Positions 23,525 to 31,269 of a DNA stretch of 64,000 nucleotides are shown piece after piece (the first letter of the stretch is position 1; each line of letters opens with the position of its first letter). The notes under the pieces are model-generated. The model was not told where the DNA came from. It did not search any database and was given only the letters and a program-made list of their open reading frames with translations. Origin of the DNA: Longitalea arenae (lineage in GTDB: Bacteria; Bacteroidota; Bacteroidia; Chitinophagales; Chitinophagaceae); the NCBI RefSeq assembly GCF_016924755.1, contig NZ_JAFFJX010000002.1, forward strand, positions 62,001-126,000, in the 5' to 3' direction. The translations under genes were made by a program, and so were the position numbers.

Positions 23525-24688
23525 TTATTTTTTGATCAAATCGTTATATATCGTTTCGAGTTCGGTCACCATTTTTTTCATGCTGAATGACTTGATAACC
23601 GTTTCGCGGGCCTCCGTTTTCATACGCGCTACTTCCCCGGGCTGCTGCAGTAATTCCGCTAACCGGTGAACCAGCTGCATGGGTTGCTGAACCGGCACCA
23701 GCAAGCCATTTACTCCATCCTGAATAACTTCGGGAATACCACCGGCAGCCGTACATACCGGTACGCAATTCATACTCATCGCTTCGAGCAGGGCAATCGG
23801 CAATCCTTCAAATTCCGAGCTCATCATGAACATATCCATTGCTGTAAAGTAGGGGCGGGTCTCCGCCTGCAAACCGGCAAAAAACACATATTGATCTGTA
23901 CCTAATGCTTTTGCTTTTGCATGGATCTCATCGCGCAAAGGGCCGTCGCCTACAATGATAAAAAAGGTATCGGGGCGTTTTGCATGCAGCGCCTGTGCAA
24001 TTTCCAGCCAGACGCCTAACCGCTTTTGCGCCCTGAACACACAGGTAATACCGATCACTGTGGCATTCGCAGGAATATTCAGCTCTTTGCGAATATCCCT
24101 GTCAACAGATGCTGAGCGCGCATACTTGGCTGTGTCAGCACCGTTGGCAACGACCTGTACAGGCGGCTTTGCCTTGCCATAATTTATTTTAATGGAATTG
24201 GCTACTTCTGCAGAAACAGCTATCACTTGCTGCTGGTTCGAAAAACTGAGCTTGTTCATGTAATAGGTAAGCTTATGATAGCGCTCCCATTTATTATGCT
24301 CGGTATAAACAACCGGTACACCGGTGAGCCGGCCTGCCAAACGGCCAGCCATGCCGGCCCAGGGAAGGTGGCAGTGGATCAGTTGAATATTATGTTTCCG
24401 TACATAAGCAGCGATCTTGCGCACCGCCAGCAATATAGAGGCATTGTTCTTTGCTGCAATACAGGCTACCGTTCCTCCTTCTTTTTCTATTGCCGACACC
24501 ATCTGGTTCTTCCAGGGAAGGAAGTAGATATAGTGAAATTTAAACTGTTGTTTATCATGCTGGCGTAAGGTTTCGGGCAGTAACATCTCTGCGCCCCCGC
24601 GGCCCAGGGATTTAATAATGTGTAATACGGGAATAGGTTCTTTTTCCTGGTACAATTGACGGATATATGTTTTGTTCAAGGTATCCAT
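23525..24688 (-). CDS. GT4 glycosyltransferase
   Basis: 387 residues, GT-B fold. The N-domain carries I-K-S-L-G-R-G-G-A-E near 22-30, the glycine-rich acceptor loop. The C-domain has V-G-D-G-P-L-R-D-E-I near 240 and the donor motif S-S-E-F-E-G-L-P-I-A-L-L-E with E-x7-E. It is retaining, using a nucleotide sugar in the cytoplasm. The donor is unknown. It lies in a run of three GT4 and two GT2 genes with short gaps, which suggests a repeat unit with at least five sugars beyond the primer. Confidence 0.87.
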   Translation of the reverse strand: MDTLNKTYIRQLYQEKEPIPVLHIIKSLGRGGAEMLLPETLRQHDKQQFKFHYIYFLPWKNQMVSAIEKEGGTVACIAAKNNASILLAVRKIAAYVRKHNIQLIHCHLPWAGMAGRLAGRLTGVPVVYTEHNKWERYHKLTYYMNKLSFSNQQQVIAVSAEVANSIKINYGKAKPPVQVVANGADTAKYARSASVDRDIRKELNIPANATVIGITCVFRAQKRLGVWLEIAQALHAKRPDTFFIIVGDGPLRDEIHAKAKALGTDQYVFFAGLQAETRPYFTAMDMFMMSSEFEGLPIALLEAMSMNCVPVCTAAGGIPEVIQDGVNGLLVPVQQPMQLVHRLAELLQQPGEVARMKTEARETVIKSFSMKKMVTELETIYNDLIKK

Positions 24689-24724
24689 GTATTAAGTTGT
24701 TCGGCGGTTAAGTATACGCAAGGG

Positions 24725-25822
24725 TTATGCGCTCAGTTTTTTTATTGAATGATATACTTCCAGGAATTTACCGGCAATGCCGGTGTTCAGGTAATCATTC
24801 ATCACCATGTTCCAGGCATTTTGCACCAGCTGCTGATTGGTTTGCGTATCCTGCAGCGCAGTCAAAACGCTTTTCACAAACAACGCCTCATCGCCCTTTG
24901 GCACCAGGTAGCCGGTCTTATTGTTAATGACCACTTCGCCAATACCACCTACGTCGTAAGCGACCACCGGTGTTTTACAATAAAATGCTTCCAGGATCAC
25001 CCCGGGCAGGCCTTCAATAATGCTCGGCAGCAGCAGTACATCTGCATTTTTTATAAACTGCATCGCATCGTTCCTGAAACCATAAAAATGCACTTTGTGG
25101 GAGAGTCCTTTTTGTTTAACCAGCTCTTCTATCTGGCCCTGCAAAGGCCCGCTGCCAACAAAGTGTAAACTGGCGCCTGGTTGCTCTTTCTGTATTCCTT
25201 CGAAGATCTCCAATAAACGAACATGGTTTTTTTCGTATGTAAACCCACCCACATGCACCAGCGCCGGTTTAGACGCCTGTTCTAACACATTTTCTTCAGT
25301 GGCACGAAAATTTGTTTCTTCTATACCAATGGGTACTGTTACAATGTTTTCCTGGTACTGTGGAAACAATTTCGCAAAATCAGTTGCGGATGTTTTGCTT
25401 ACCGAAACGATCCTGCTGGCGTAACGGAAGAAAAAGCCATTCAGCATTTTGGCCGAAGCCGTTTTTATGTAGAGGCTGATGGTACTGGCATTGCGGAAAA
25501 CGATAGGCTGTTTCCATCTGTAAAACAATTTGGATAACACAGCATACTTTAAAGTATCGCCTGCATTGGCCTGAATAATATCCGGTTTTTCTTCTTTGAT
25601 GATCTGCGCCAGCTTACGCCAGGCTTTAAGGTCCCAGAAGCGCTTTTTCGGCGATCCGTTCAGGTGTTTTGTTATGCCGGTAAAAGGCAGAGTTGCTTTA
25701 CCGGGAAAAACGAATACTATGATTGCTTTATGCCCTCTTGCATTGATATGGGTAGCCAGCTGTGCGGCAAACATTTCAGCCCCGCGCAATTGGGGTTTCT
25801 GAACCAGATGAAGTATTGTCAA
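24725..25822 (-). CDS. GT4 glycosyltransferase
   Basis: 365 residues. The N-domain starts with T-I-L-H-L-V-Q-K-P-Q-L-R-G-A-E, the acceptor loop. The C-domain has F-V-G-S-G-P-L-Q-G near 215 and the E-G-L-P-G-V-I-L-E donor motif. The start is TTG at 25822, because the only later ATG would cut the acceptor loop. The TTGA at 25819-25822 overlaps the stop of the preceding gene by four bases, so translation is coupled. Confidence 0.87.
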   Translation of the reverse strand: MTILHLVQKPQLRGAEMFAAQLATHINARGHKAIIVFVFPGKATLPFTGITKHLNGSPKKRFWDLKAWRKLAQIIKEEKPDIIQANAGDTLKYAVLSKLFYRWKQPIVFRNASTISLYIKTASAKMLNGFFFRYASRIVSVSKTSATDFAKLFPQYQENIVTVPIGIEETNFRATEENVLEQASKPALVHVGGFTYEKNHVRLLEIFEGIQKEQPGASLHFVGSGPLQGQIEELVKQKGLSHKVHFYGFRNDAMQFIKNADVLLLPSIIEGLPGVILEAFYCKTPVVAYDVGGIGEVVINNKTGYLVPKGDEALFVKSVLTALQDTQTNQQLVQNAWNMVMNDYLNTGIAGKFLEVYHSIKKLSA

Positions 25823-27015
25823 TTTTTTGTAATGATCATGTTGAGTAAATAATCTTCCATTTTCGCGGCAATTGCCGACAACTCAAAATGTTGCCGAGCA
25901 TGCTCATTTGCTTTTACCGCCATCCCATTGGCCACAGTTACATTACTGTAGTACCACAATAAAGCCTGCGTTATACTTTGCACAGACCCGGTCTTGAAGC
26001 AGTAACCTGTTTGCATATGGGTGACCAATTCCTGGTGAACGGGAATATCACTCACAAGCACCGGCAAGCCAGAGAACATCGCTTCCAGGATGGCGCCGCC
26101 AAACCCTTCACTGTGTGAAGCAAAAACAAAACAATCGTACTCGTTAATAAGCGATGGCACATCGCTGCGGTTACCTAACAGCACTACATTGTTCTGCAAC
26201 CCAAGCTCATTGATGAGCGTCGATAATGATCCTTTCATGGGACCATCGCCGGCTATATGAAGAACAGCCTGCGGGCATGTTGGCAAAAAATCCTTAAACG
26301 CCAGGATCAGGTCGCGCTGGCCTTTCACCGGCACCAGCCTGCCTACGTTTAAAAACCGGGGTGGTTTGCCGGCGAATGTCTGCGGAACCTGGAACCGGTA
26401 TACTTTACTATCGCGGCCTCTGCCTATTACTTTGATCTTATCGCTTGCAATGCCCAATTCCTTTGCATTCGATTGCTTCACGGCCTCTGTGATCGCCAAA
26501 AAACCTTTACAAAACCGCGCTGTCGACCGGTTCGCCCACTTGAAGAACGACACGATCATTTTTGCCTTCCATGAAAGTGCGGAATTATAAGCATCGGAAT
26601 AGAGATCACTTACAAAATTACCTATTACGGGAATATGATGGAAGCGTCCCACCAGGCGCGCGACCAGCTCTGAGCGCGTTAAATAAGCGACTATAATATC
26701 CGGTTGTTCCTGCTGAACGATTGCCTTCAATTGCTTATAAGCCTGCGGGAACCCGTATTTCTTTTTTAATCCTACCGAATGCACTGTTATGCCATGGTCA
26801 ACAAACCGTTGTTTTAAGTGCTCACCGGCATATAAGTGGCAAACTACCGGCTGCATGTTCTTAAATCGGATCGCGTTGGCAAAAAGACTTTGCTCCGCAC
26901 CACCGGTCTCGAGGGTATCAATAACAAATAATACTTTAAACTTTCGATGATCGTTACCCTTGTTTATACCCTTCACGCTTTTTATGGTCTTATCAGTAAT
27001 AGTGTCCGTTTGCAT
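25819..27015 (-). CDS. GT4 glycosyltransferase
   Basis: 398 residues from ATG at 27015; a TTG three codons earlier is less likely. The N-domain has I-D-T-L-E-T-G-G-A-E-Q-S as the acceptor loop near 34-45. The C-domain has N-V-G-R-L-V-P-V-K-G-Q-R-D-L, H-I-A-G-D-G-P-M-K-G and S-E-G-F-G-G-A-I-L-E. The N-terminal 30 residues are hydrophilic and charged, a short extension not found in its neighbours. It overlaps the next gene by four bases. Confidence 0.87.
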   Translation of the reverse strand: MQTDTITDKTIKSVKGINKGNDHRKFKVLFVIDTLETGGAEQSLFANAIRFKNMQPVVCHLYAGEHLKQRFVDHGITVHSVGLKKKYGFPQAYKQLKAIVQQEQPDIIVAYLTRSELVARLVGRFHHIPVIGNFVSDLYSDAYNSALSWKAKMIVSFFKWANRSTARFCKGFLAITEAVKQSNAKELGIASDKIKVIGRGRDSKVYRFQVPQTFAGKPPRFLNVGRLVPVKGQRDLILAFKDFLPTCPQAVLHIAGDGPMKGSLSTLINELGLQNNVVLLGNRSDVPSLINEYDCFVFASHSEGFGGAILEAMFSGLPVLVSDIPVHQELVTHMQTGYCFKTGSVQSITQALLWYYSNVTVANGMAVKANEHARQHFELSAIAAKMEDYLLNMIITKN

Positions 27016-27047
27016 CTTGTACAATCCCTGTTTGGTGTGGGTTGAAT

Positions 27048-28001
27048 TTATTTGGAAGTTACCACTGCTTTGCCTGCATTGATGTAACCCGGTTCCGGGC
27101 TCTTGAATTTTTCAGCTTCCCGACTGGCTTTTTCGTCTGTAACAAATTCCAGGGTATCGGGGTCCAGTGTTCTTCCGCCCATATCCTTGATCCCATGCCA
27201 TAAACCCATCAATCTGAATTTCACCCGCTGATATCGGTCAGGCGCCAGTATGGCGGTAATGATGAGCAATTTAGCCTGGTGATAAACATAAGCAATGAAT
27301 TCCGGCAAGGAAAAATGCTTCTTTATTATGAACGTATGATTTCGTGCAGAATAATACCCACGCCATAAAGTGGTTTTGGTGAATTGTTCACCGCCGCCCA
27401 GTAGCCGGCGATCATCTGCTCCGTTCTTCAGCACGCCAAGCCTGAATCCATTTTTCCTGATCCTGATCGAATATTCATGATCATCGCACATCATAAAAAA
27501 GTCTTCACACACGGTGCCGATCCTTCTAACCACATCGGCTTTAATAATAGCGCCGTCGATCATGGCGTATTCAGCCTCCTGCAATTTGATGTTCGGTTTA
27601 ACCTTCACCTTTTTGCCCATGCGGAAATTAGCGCCATGCAATCCCAACATCACGAATGGTGTTTCCTCGATATTCTCAATAAGATCTTTAAGAGCATTGG
27701 GTGCATAGAAAGTATCATCATCCATTATCCAGAAATAATCAAAGGTATTTTTCGCCAGTCCATACGTCATTCCTTTTGAAATAGCGCCGGCAGACCCTGT
27801 ATTACTTTCCATGAAAATGCAATGAATATTATTCTCCCCCTGCAGCGACCGCAGGTATTCCTGCGTACCGTCTGTACTGTTGTTATCAACTATAACGATC
27901 TCTGCCGGCTTTACTACCTGCGCCAGTACATGTGCTATAGCTGTTTTTAATGTTTCAAGCCGGTTAAAGGTCACTACGATGGCACAAACACGTGTATTCA
28001 T
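27048..28001 (-). CDS. GT2 glycosyltransferase (GlfT2-like group)
   Basis: 317 residues from ATG at 28001; an upstream TTG would add 17 residues not typical of the family. GT-A fold with C-A-I-V-V-T-F-N-R at the start, V-D-N-N-S-T-D-G-T-Q, and the metal-binding D-D-D motif in W-I-M-D-D-D-T-F near residue 92. A later aspartate-rich segment (M-C-D-D-H-E) is the likely catalytic base region. A C-terminal amphipathic stretch may bind membrane. It is inverting. Galactofuranosyl- or rhamnosyl-type transfer is possible but unproven. Confidence 0.85.
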   Translation of the reverse strand: MNTRVCAIVVTFNRLETLKTAIAHVLAQVVKPAEIVIVDNNSTDGTQEYLRSLQGENNIHCIFMESNTGSAGAISKGMTYGLAKNTFDYFWIMDDDTFYAPNALKDLIENIEETPFVMLGLHGANFRMGKKVKVKPNIKLQEAEYAMIDGAIIKADVVRRIGTVCEDFFMMCDDHEYSIRIRKNGFRLGVLKNGADDRRLLGGGEQFTKTTLWRGYYSARNHTFIIKKHFSLPEFIAYVYHQAKLLIITAILAPDRYQRVKFRLMGLWHGIKDMGGRTLDPDTLEFVTDEKASREAEKFKSPEPGYINAGKAVVTSK

Positions 28002-28082
28002 AACATTAATTATGGGATTAATTACTTGGCTTCTGAGAATCCACCGCTTCAATGGCTGGCAAGCTCCTTAGAAGATAACATA

Positions 28083-28973
28083 CTATCTTTTATACCATCT
28101 ACCCAAGCCGTAATCGCGTAATGCTTTGCAGGTATTTTTAGTTACCAGCGATCCATAGCGAAAACCATATTTATAACTTACGAGGCTTCTTGCCACTGAT
28201 AAGAACAGGATGGAAACGAATGCCAGGTAATACTTGTTCTTAGACATTACGAACAGGGAATTGCGGAGGCTGTAATAATCCCGCCACAATACACTTTCAT
28301 CTTTTTTTCTCACGCTTCTTGTTCTCTTGTAATTCACGCGGTTGAATTTCTTACGCACGTGCTTGAACAGTCCGGTATGCACCAGGATCTTGTAGCCGGC
28401 TCTTTTCTGCGACAGGTCATGATCAAGATCTTCGAAGCCAAAGAACAATTTGGGGTCGGGCACTATTCCTTTTAATACGCTTTCTCCGCGGATAATTTTG
28501 ATCTGTCCGCCACCGATCGTATCTACTTCGAGGAATTCTCCGCTTTCCAGTTCCTCGTTGGTAGTTCTTACCACCAGGCCGGTGCGCTTGTTTAATTTAT
28601 GACCTACCACACCCACCTGTCCGCATTCACTGCCAGATTTATACGCCAGTTGTAACAGCTTTTCGAAAGTATCTTCGGTCTCAGGGGGGTCATTATCATC
28701 TGCCCATAAGATCCATTCGTATCCTTCCGCGGCCAACTCTTTCAATCCTCTGCTGCCACCACCTGCGAACCCGGAATTATAGCTCATTTTAATATGCGCC
28801 ACATTCGGATAAAGCTGGGCCAGCCGGTTCTTCGTTTCATCATTGTCGTTGTTATCAACAACCAGCAACTTATCCGGCGGCCTTGTTTGATTGAGCATTT
28901 TTTCAATAGTATCCATCAAAATATCAGGCCGCTGATAAGTAACCACAAATGCAGCAAATTTTTTATTACTCAT
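28083..28973 (-). CDS. GT2 glycosyltransferase
   Basis: 296 residues. F-V-V-T-Y-Q-R-P at the start, V-V-D-N-N-D-N-D, and the metal motif in W-A-D-D-N-D near residue 92 mark a GT-A family 2 enzyme. The C-terminal half carries G-F-E-D-L-D-H-D-L-S, with acidic residues of the active site, and a short hydrophobic segment near 250-265 that may associate with the inner membrane. It is similar in plan to the following gene at 27048, so the two may be an ancient duplication. Confidence 0.86.
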   Translation of the reverse strand: MSNKKFAAFVVTYQRPDILMDTIEKMLNQTRPPDKLLVVDNNDNDETKNRLAQLYPNVAHIKMSYNSGFAGGGSRGLKELAAEGYEWILWADDNDPPETEDTFEKLLQLAYKSGSECGQVGVVGHKLNKRTGLVVRTTNEELESGEFLEVDTIGGGQIKIIRGESVLKGIVPDPKLFFGFEDLDHDLSQKRAGYKILVHTGLFKHVRKKFNRVNYKRTRSVRKKDESVLWRDYYSLRNSLFVMSKNKYYLAFVSILFLSVARSLVSYKYGFRYGSLVTKNTCKALRDYGLGRWYKR

Positions 28974-29072
28974 GGTGCGTTACATTTAAGGCGCCCTGGT
29001 GGCGCCAGTTCCAAGGGATTATTTAAAGTTTTAGTCGGTTAATAGTAAAACTGGTAAAAGGGTGGCATGCCA

Positions 29073-29124
29073 TTGGCCGGCAAGCTCCGGAACCCGTTAG
29101 GAACCGGCTTGCTTTCAAAGCCAA
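29073..29124 (-). other. Imperfect inverted repeat before the GT2 gene
   Basis: Arms ATTGGC..GCAAGC (from 29073) and GCTTGC..GCCAAT (to about 29124) can fold into a two-part hairpin in the 227-bp gap between the ABC transporter gene and the first GT2 gene. The gap has no ORF. Confidence 0.4.
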
Positions 29125-29200
29125 TAGTAAGGTCAGGACATAGCATTCGCCAGGGAACCCCCATCCCGAACATCTATTGGGTTAGATTTTACACGCCCAA

Positions 29201-31006
29201 TTAAAAACCCTGTAAGGAAACCATCTTCTTGAAGCGGGTTGATTTGTGTACCATTTCTTCGAAAGAACCGGATGCGGTGACCCTGCCTTTTTCGAGCAGG
29301 TAAATGGTATCTGCTTCTTTTATGGTAGATAAACGGTGTGCTATCAGTATAACTGTATAATTACCGTGTAACTGTTCTATATTCTGCTGGATGATTTTTT
29401 CGGTTTCTGAATCAAGCGCAGAAGTAGCTTCATCGAAGATCAACACCTCGGTATCTTTATATAACTCACGGGCGATGGAGATCCGCTGGCGCTGACCACC
29501 GGAGATGAGAATACCATGATCGCCCAGACGGGTTAACTCTTTCTCCGGCAAGGAATCTACAAAACTGCGCAGCGAGGCCATCCGCAATACGTCGTTGAAC
29601 TTTTTGATATTCTCCGGTGTGGGATCGGCCCAGAAAGTGATATTATTGAAAATGGTATCGTTGAACACCACCGGTTCCTGGGAAATATACCCTATCATAT
29701 TGCGATAGGTATTCAGGTTATACTGGTGGCTGGGAATGCCATCGATATACATTTCGCCGGTATCGGGTCTTATCAATCCGGCAATCATATTGGCCAGGGT
29801 TGTTTTTCCGGCGCCGCTCTCCCCTACCAGGGCTATGGTTGACTTTTTCTCCAGTTGCACATTAATGCCATCGAGCACCTTTAAACTATCGAAGGAAAGT
29901 GAAACGTTCTTTAGCTCGATCTTATCCTGCAGTGTTTTAAATGCAATGGGACCATGCACTTCCTGTAAGGCTGCCATTTCCTTGGTCAGCGAGTTAACGG
30001 CATTGATACCACCGCTGTTCTCGATAAAGTTCTGCCAGTAATTTTGCGTCATTACCAGGAAGCTGAGCGCACGATAGAACAGCAACAAGCTCAGAATGAT
30101 ACTGCCCAGATGAGCGCCCATCCAGTTCAATTGAACAAAGATCACGATCGTGACAATTATTACAATGATCGGCTCCTTGATGCTCGTTGCAATGGCGGTC
30201 ATGTGGCCGATCTTGCGGTTCAATGCCTCAGCCTGGTTAATTACATTCTTTAATTTTCCGGAATACCGGCCAAAAGTATTCGTAGACTTGAGGTATTTGA
30301 AGTAATGGGTGGTCTGGATCAGGAAACTATTGAAATCACTTCCTTTTTTCGACAGCTCGTTAGAGGCCCGCTTGGTGCTTTTATAGATATTATTATACAG
30401 GAGATTTGATAATACGGCTCCAAAGCAAACCAGCACGGCAAATTGATAGTTGGCTAAAAATGCCAGGAACATGTAGGTCAATAACATCACCGCTGCCTGC
30501 GCTGCCGTAAAATAAAAACTGAACGATAAAAATAGCCGTTGTACTTCGGTTGTAAGTGTATTCTGGATCTTACCGGAATCAATTTTCAAAAAGGCACTAT
30601 AAGACAATCCTTCCAGGTTATTTACCAGGCGGTAGCGCACTTTTTTAGTGAACAACTCGCGCAGGCCGGCATAGAACTTCATCTGGATATATTTCATGAT
30701 GCCTTTGAATACGAACATGGTCACGAGGCAGATCAGCACGGTGGTCACCGTTAACTCAAATCCCATTTTTTTAATAAGACCAATAACATGCTGCAATTGT
30801 CCCAATGACTCCTGGGTATCGGCCGCAGCCTGTGCTGATTGGCCATCCCCTACCGCCTTCAATAAAGGAATGAACATGGCCAGGCCCATCCCATCTAAAA
30901 AACTGATGAGTATGCTCAGGCCCAGGAACAGCAACAACTTGTTGCCTATGATGCTATAATAATATTTAAAATGCGTCAGGAAATTGATCTTCAAAGAAAA
31001 TTTCAT
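29201..31006 (-). CDS. ABC transporter, fused permease/ATPase (MsbA/PglK-like flippase)
   Basis: 601 residues. Six TM helices in the N-terminal 330 residues, then an ATPase domain with Walker A G-E-S-G-A-G-K-T-T (about 391), the signature L-I-S-G-G-Q-R-Q-R, Walker B V-L-I-F-D-E-A-T-S-A-L-D and an H-loop in L-I-A-H-R-L-S-T. It functions as a homodimer. In the Campylobacter pgl locus, PglK flips the lipid-linked glycan. No Wzx flippase occurs in this locus, so this gene is the candidate flippase for the Und-PP-linked repeat unit. Lipid A export is the alternative but less fitting here. Confidence 0.87.
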   Translation of the reverse strand: MKFSLKINFLTHFKYYYSIIGNKLLLFLGLSILISFLDGMGLAMFIPLLKAVGDGQSAQAAADTQESLGQLQHVIGLIKKMGFELTVTTVLICLVTMFVFKGIMKYIQMKFYAGLRELFTKKVRYRLVNNLEGLSYSAFLKIDSGKIQNTLTTEVQRLFLSFSFYFTAAQAAVMLLTYMFLAFLANYQFAVLVCFGAVLSNLLYNNIYKSTKRASNELSKKGSDFNSFLIQTTHYFKYLKSTNTFGRYSGKLKNVINQAEALNRKIGHMTAIATSIKEPIIVIIVTIVIFVQLNWMGAHLGSIILSLLLFYRALSFLVMTQNYWQNFIENSGGINAVNSLTKEMAALQEVHGPIAFKTLQDKIELKNVSLSFDSLKVLDGINVQLEKKSTIALVGESGAGKTTLANMIAGLIRPDTGEMYIDGIPSHQYNLNTYRNMIGYISQEPVVFNDTIFNNITFWADPTPENIKKFNDVLRMASLRSFVDSLPEKELTRLGDHGILISGGQRQRISIARELYKDTEVLIFDEATSALDSETEKIIQQNIEQLHGNYTVILIAHRLSTIKEADTIYLLEKGRVTASGSFEEMVHKSTRFKKMVSLQGF

Positions 31007-31182
31007 CGGTTCTAGAATTTTACCCGTGCGGGTATCGCCCCTCAGGATTAGGTATTGTTAATGCTTGGCGCTAAACGCTTACCGCTTAACGCTACTGTCT
31101 CATTTGTGAAACCCGCGTTAATGCACAGCGTTAGCTATTTTTCTACATCTTGACTTTGCGCCCAACCTTTAGCGTTTTATGC

Positions 31183-31236
31183 CTCGCGCTTATTCGCCAC
31201 TGGCGGATCTCGCGCTTGTCCCCGCCTCCGGCGGAT
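31183..31236. repeat. Two tandem REP-like palindromic units
   Basis: Two head-to-tail units, 31183-31208 and 31209-31236, each with CTCGCGCTT, a short spacer and a GC-rich palindrome (CGCCACTGGCG and CCGCCTCCGGCGG) ending in GGAT. They lie in the 263-bp gap between the ABC transporter and Wzc genes, a gap that is also full of GCGTTTA/CGCTTAA-type fragments at 31060-31265. Confidence 0.6.
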
Positions 31237-31269
31237 TCACTGTTGCGTTTGCCGTTCCGCGTTTAATAT

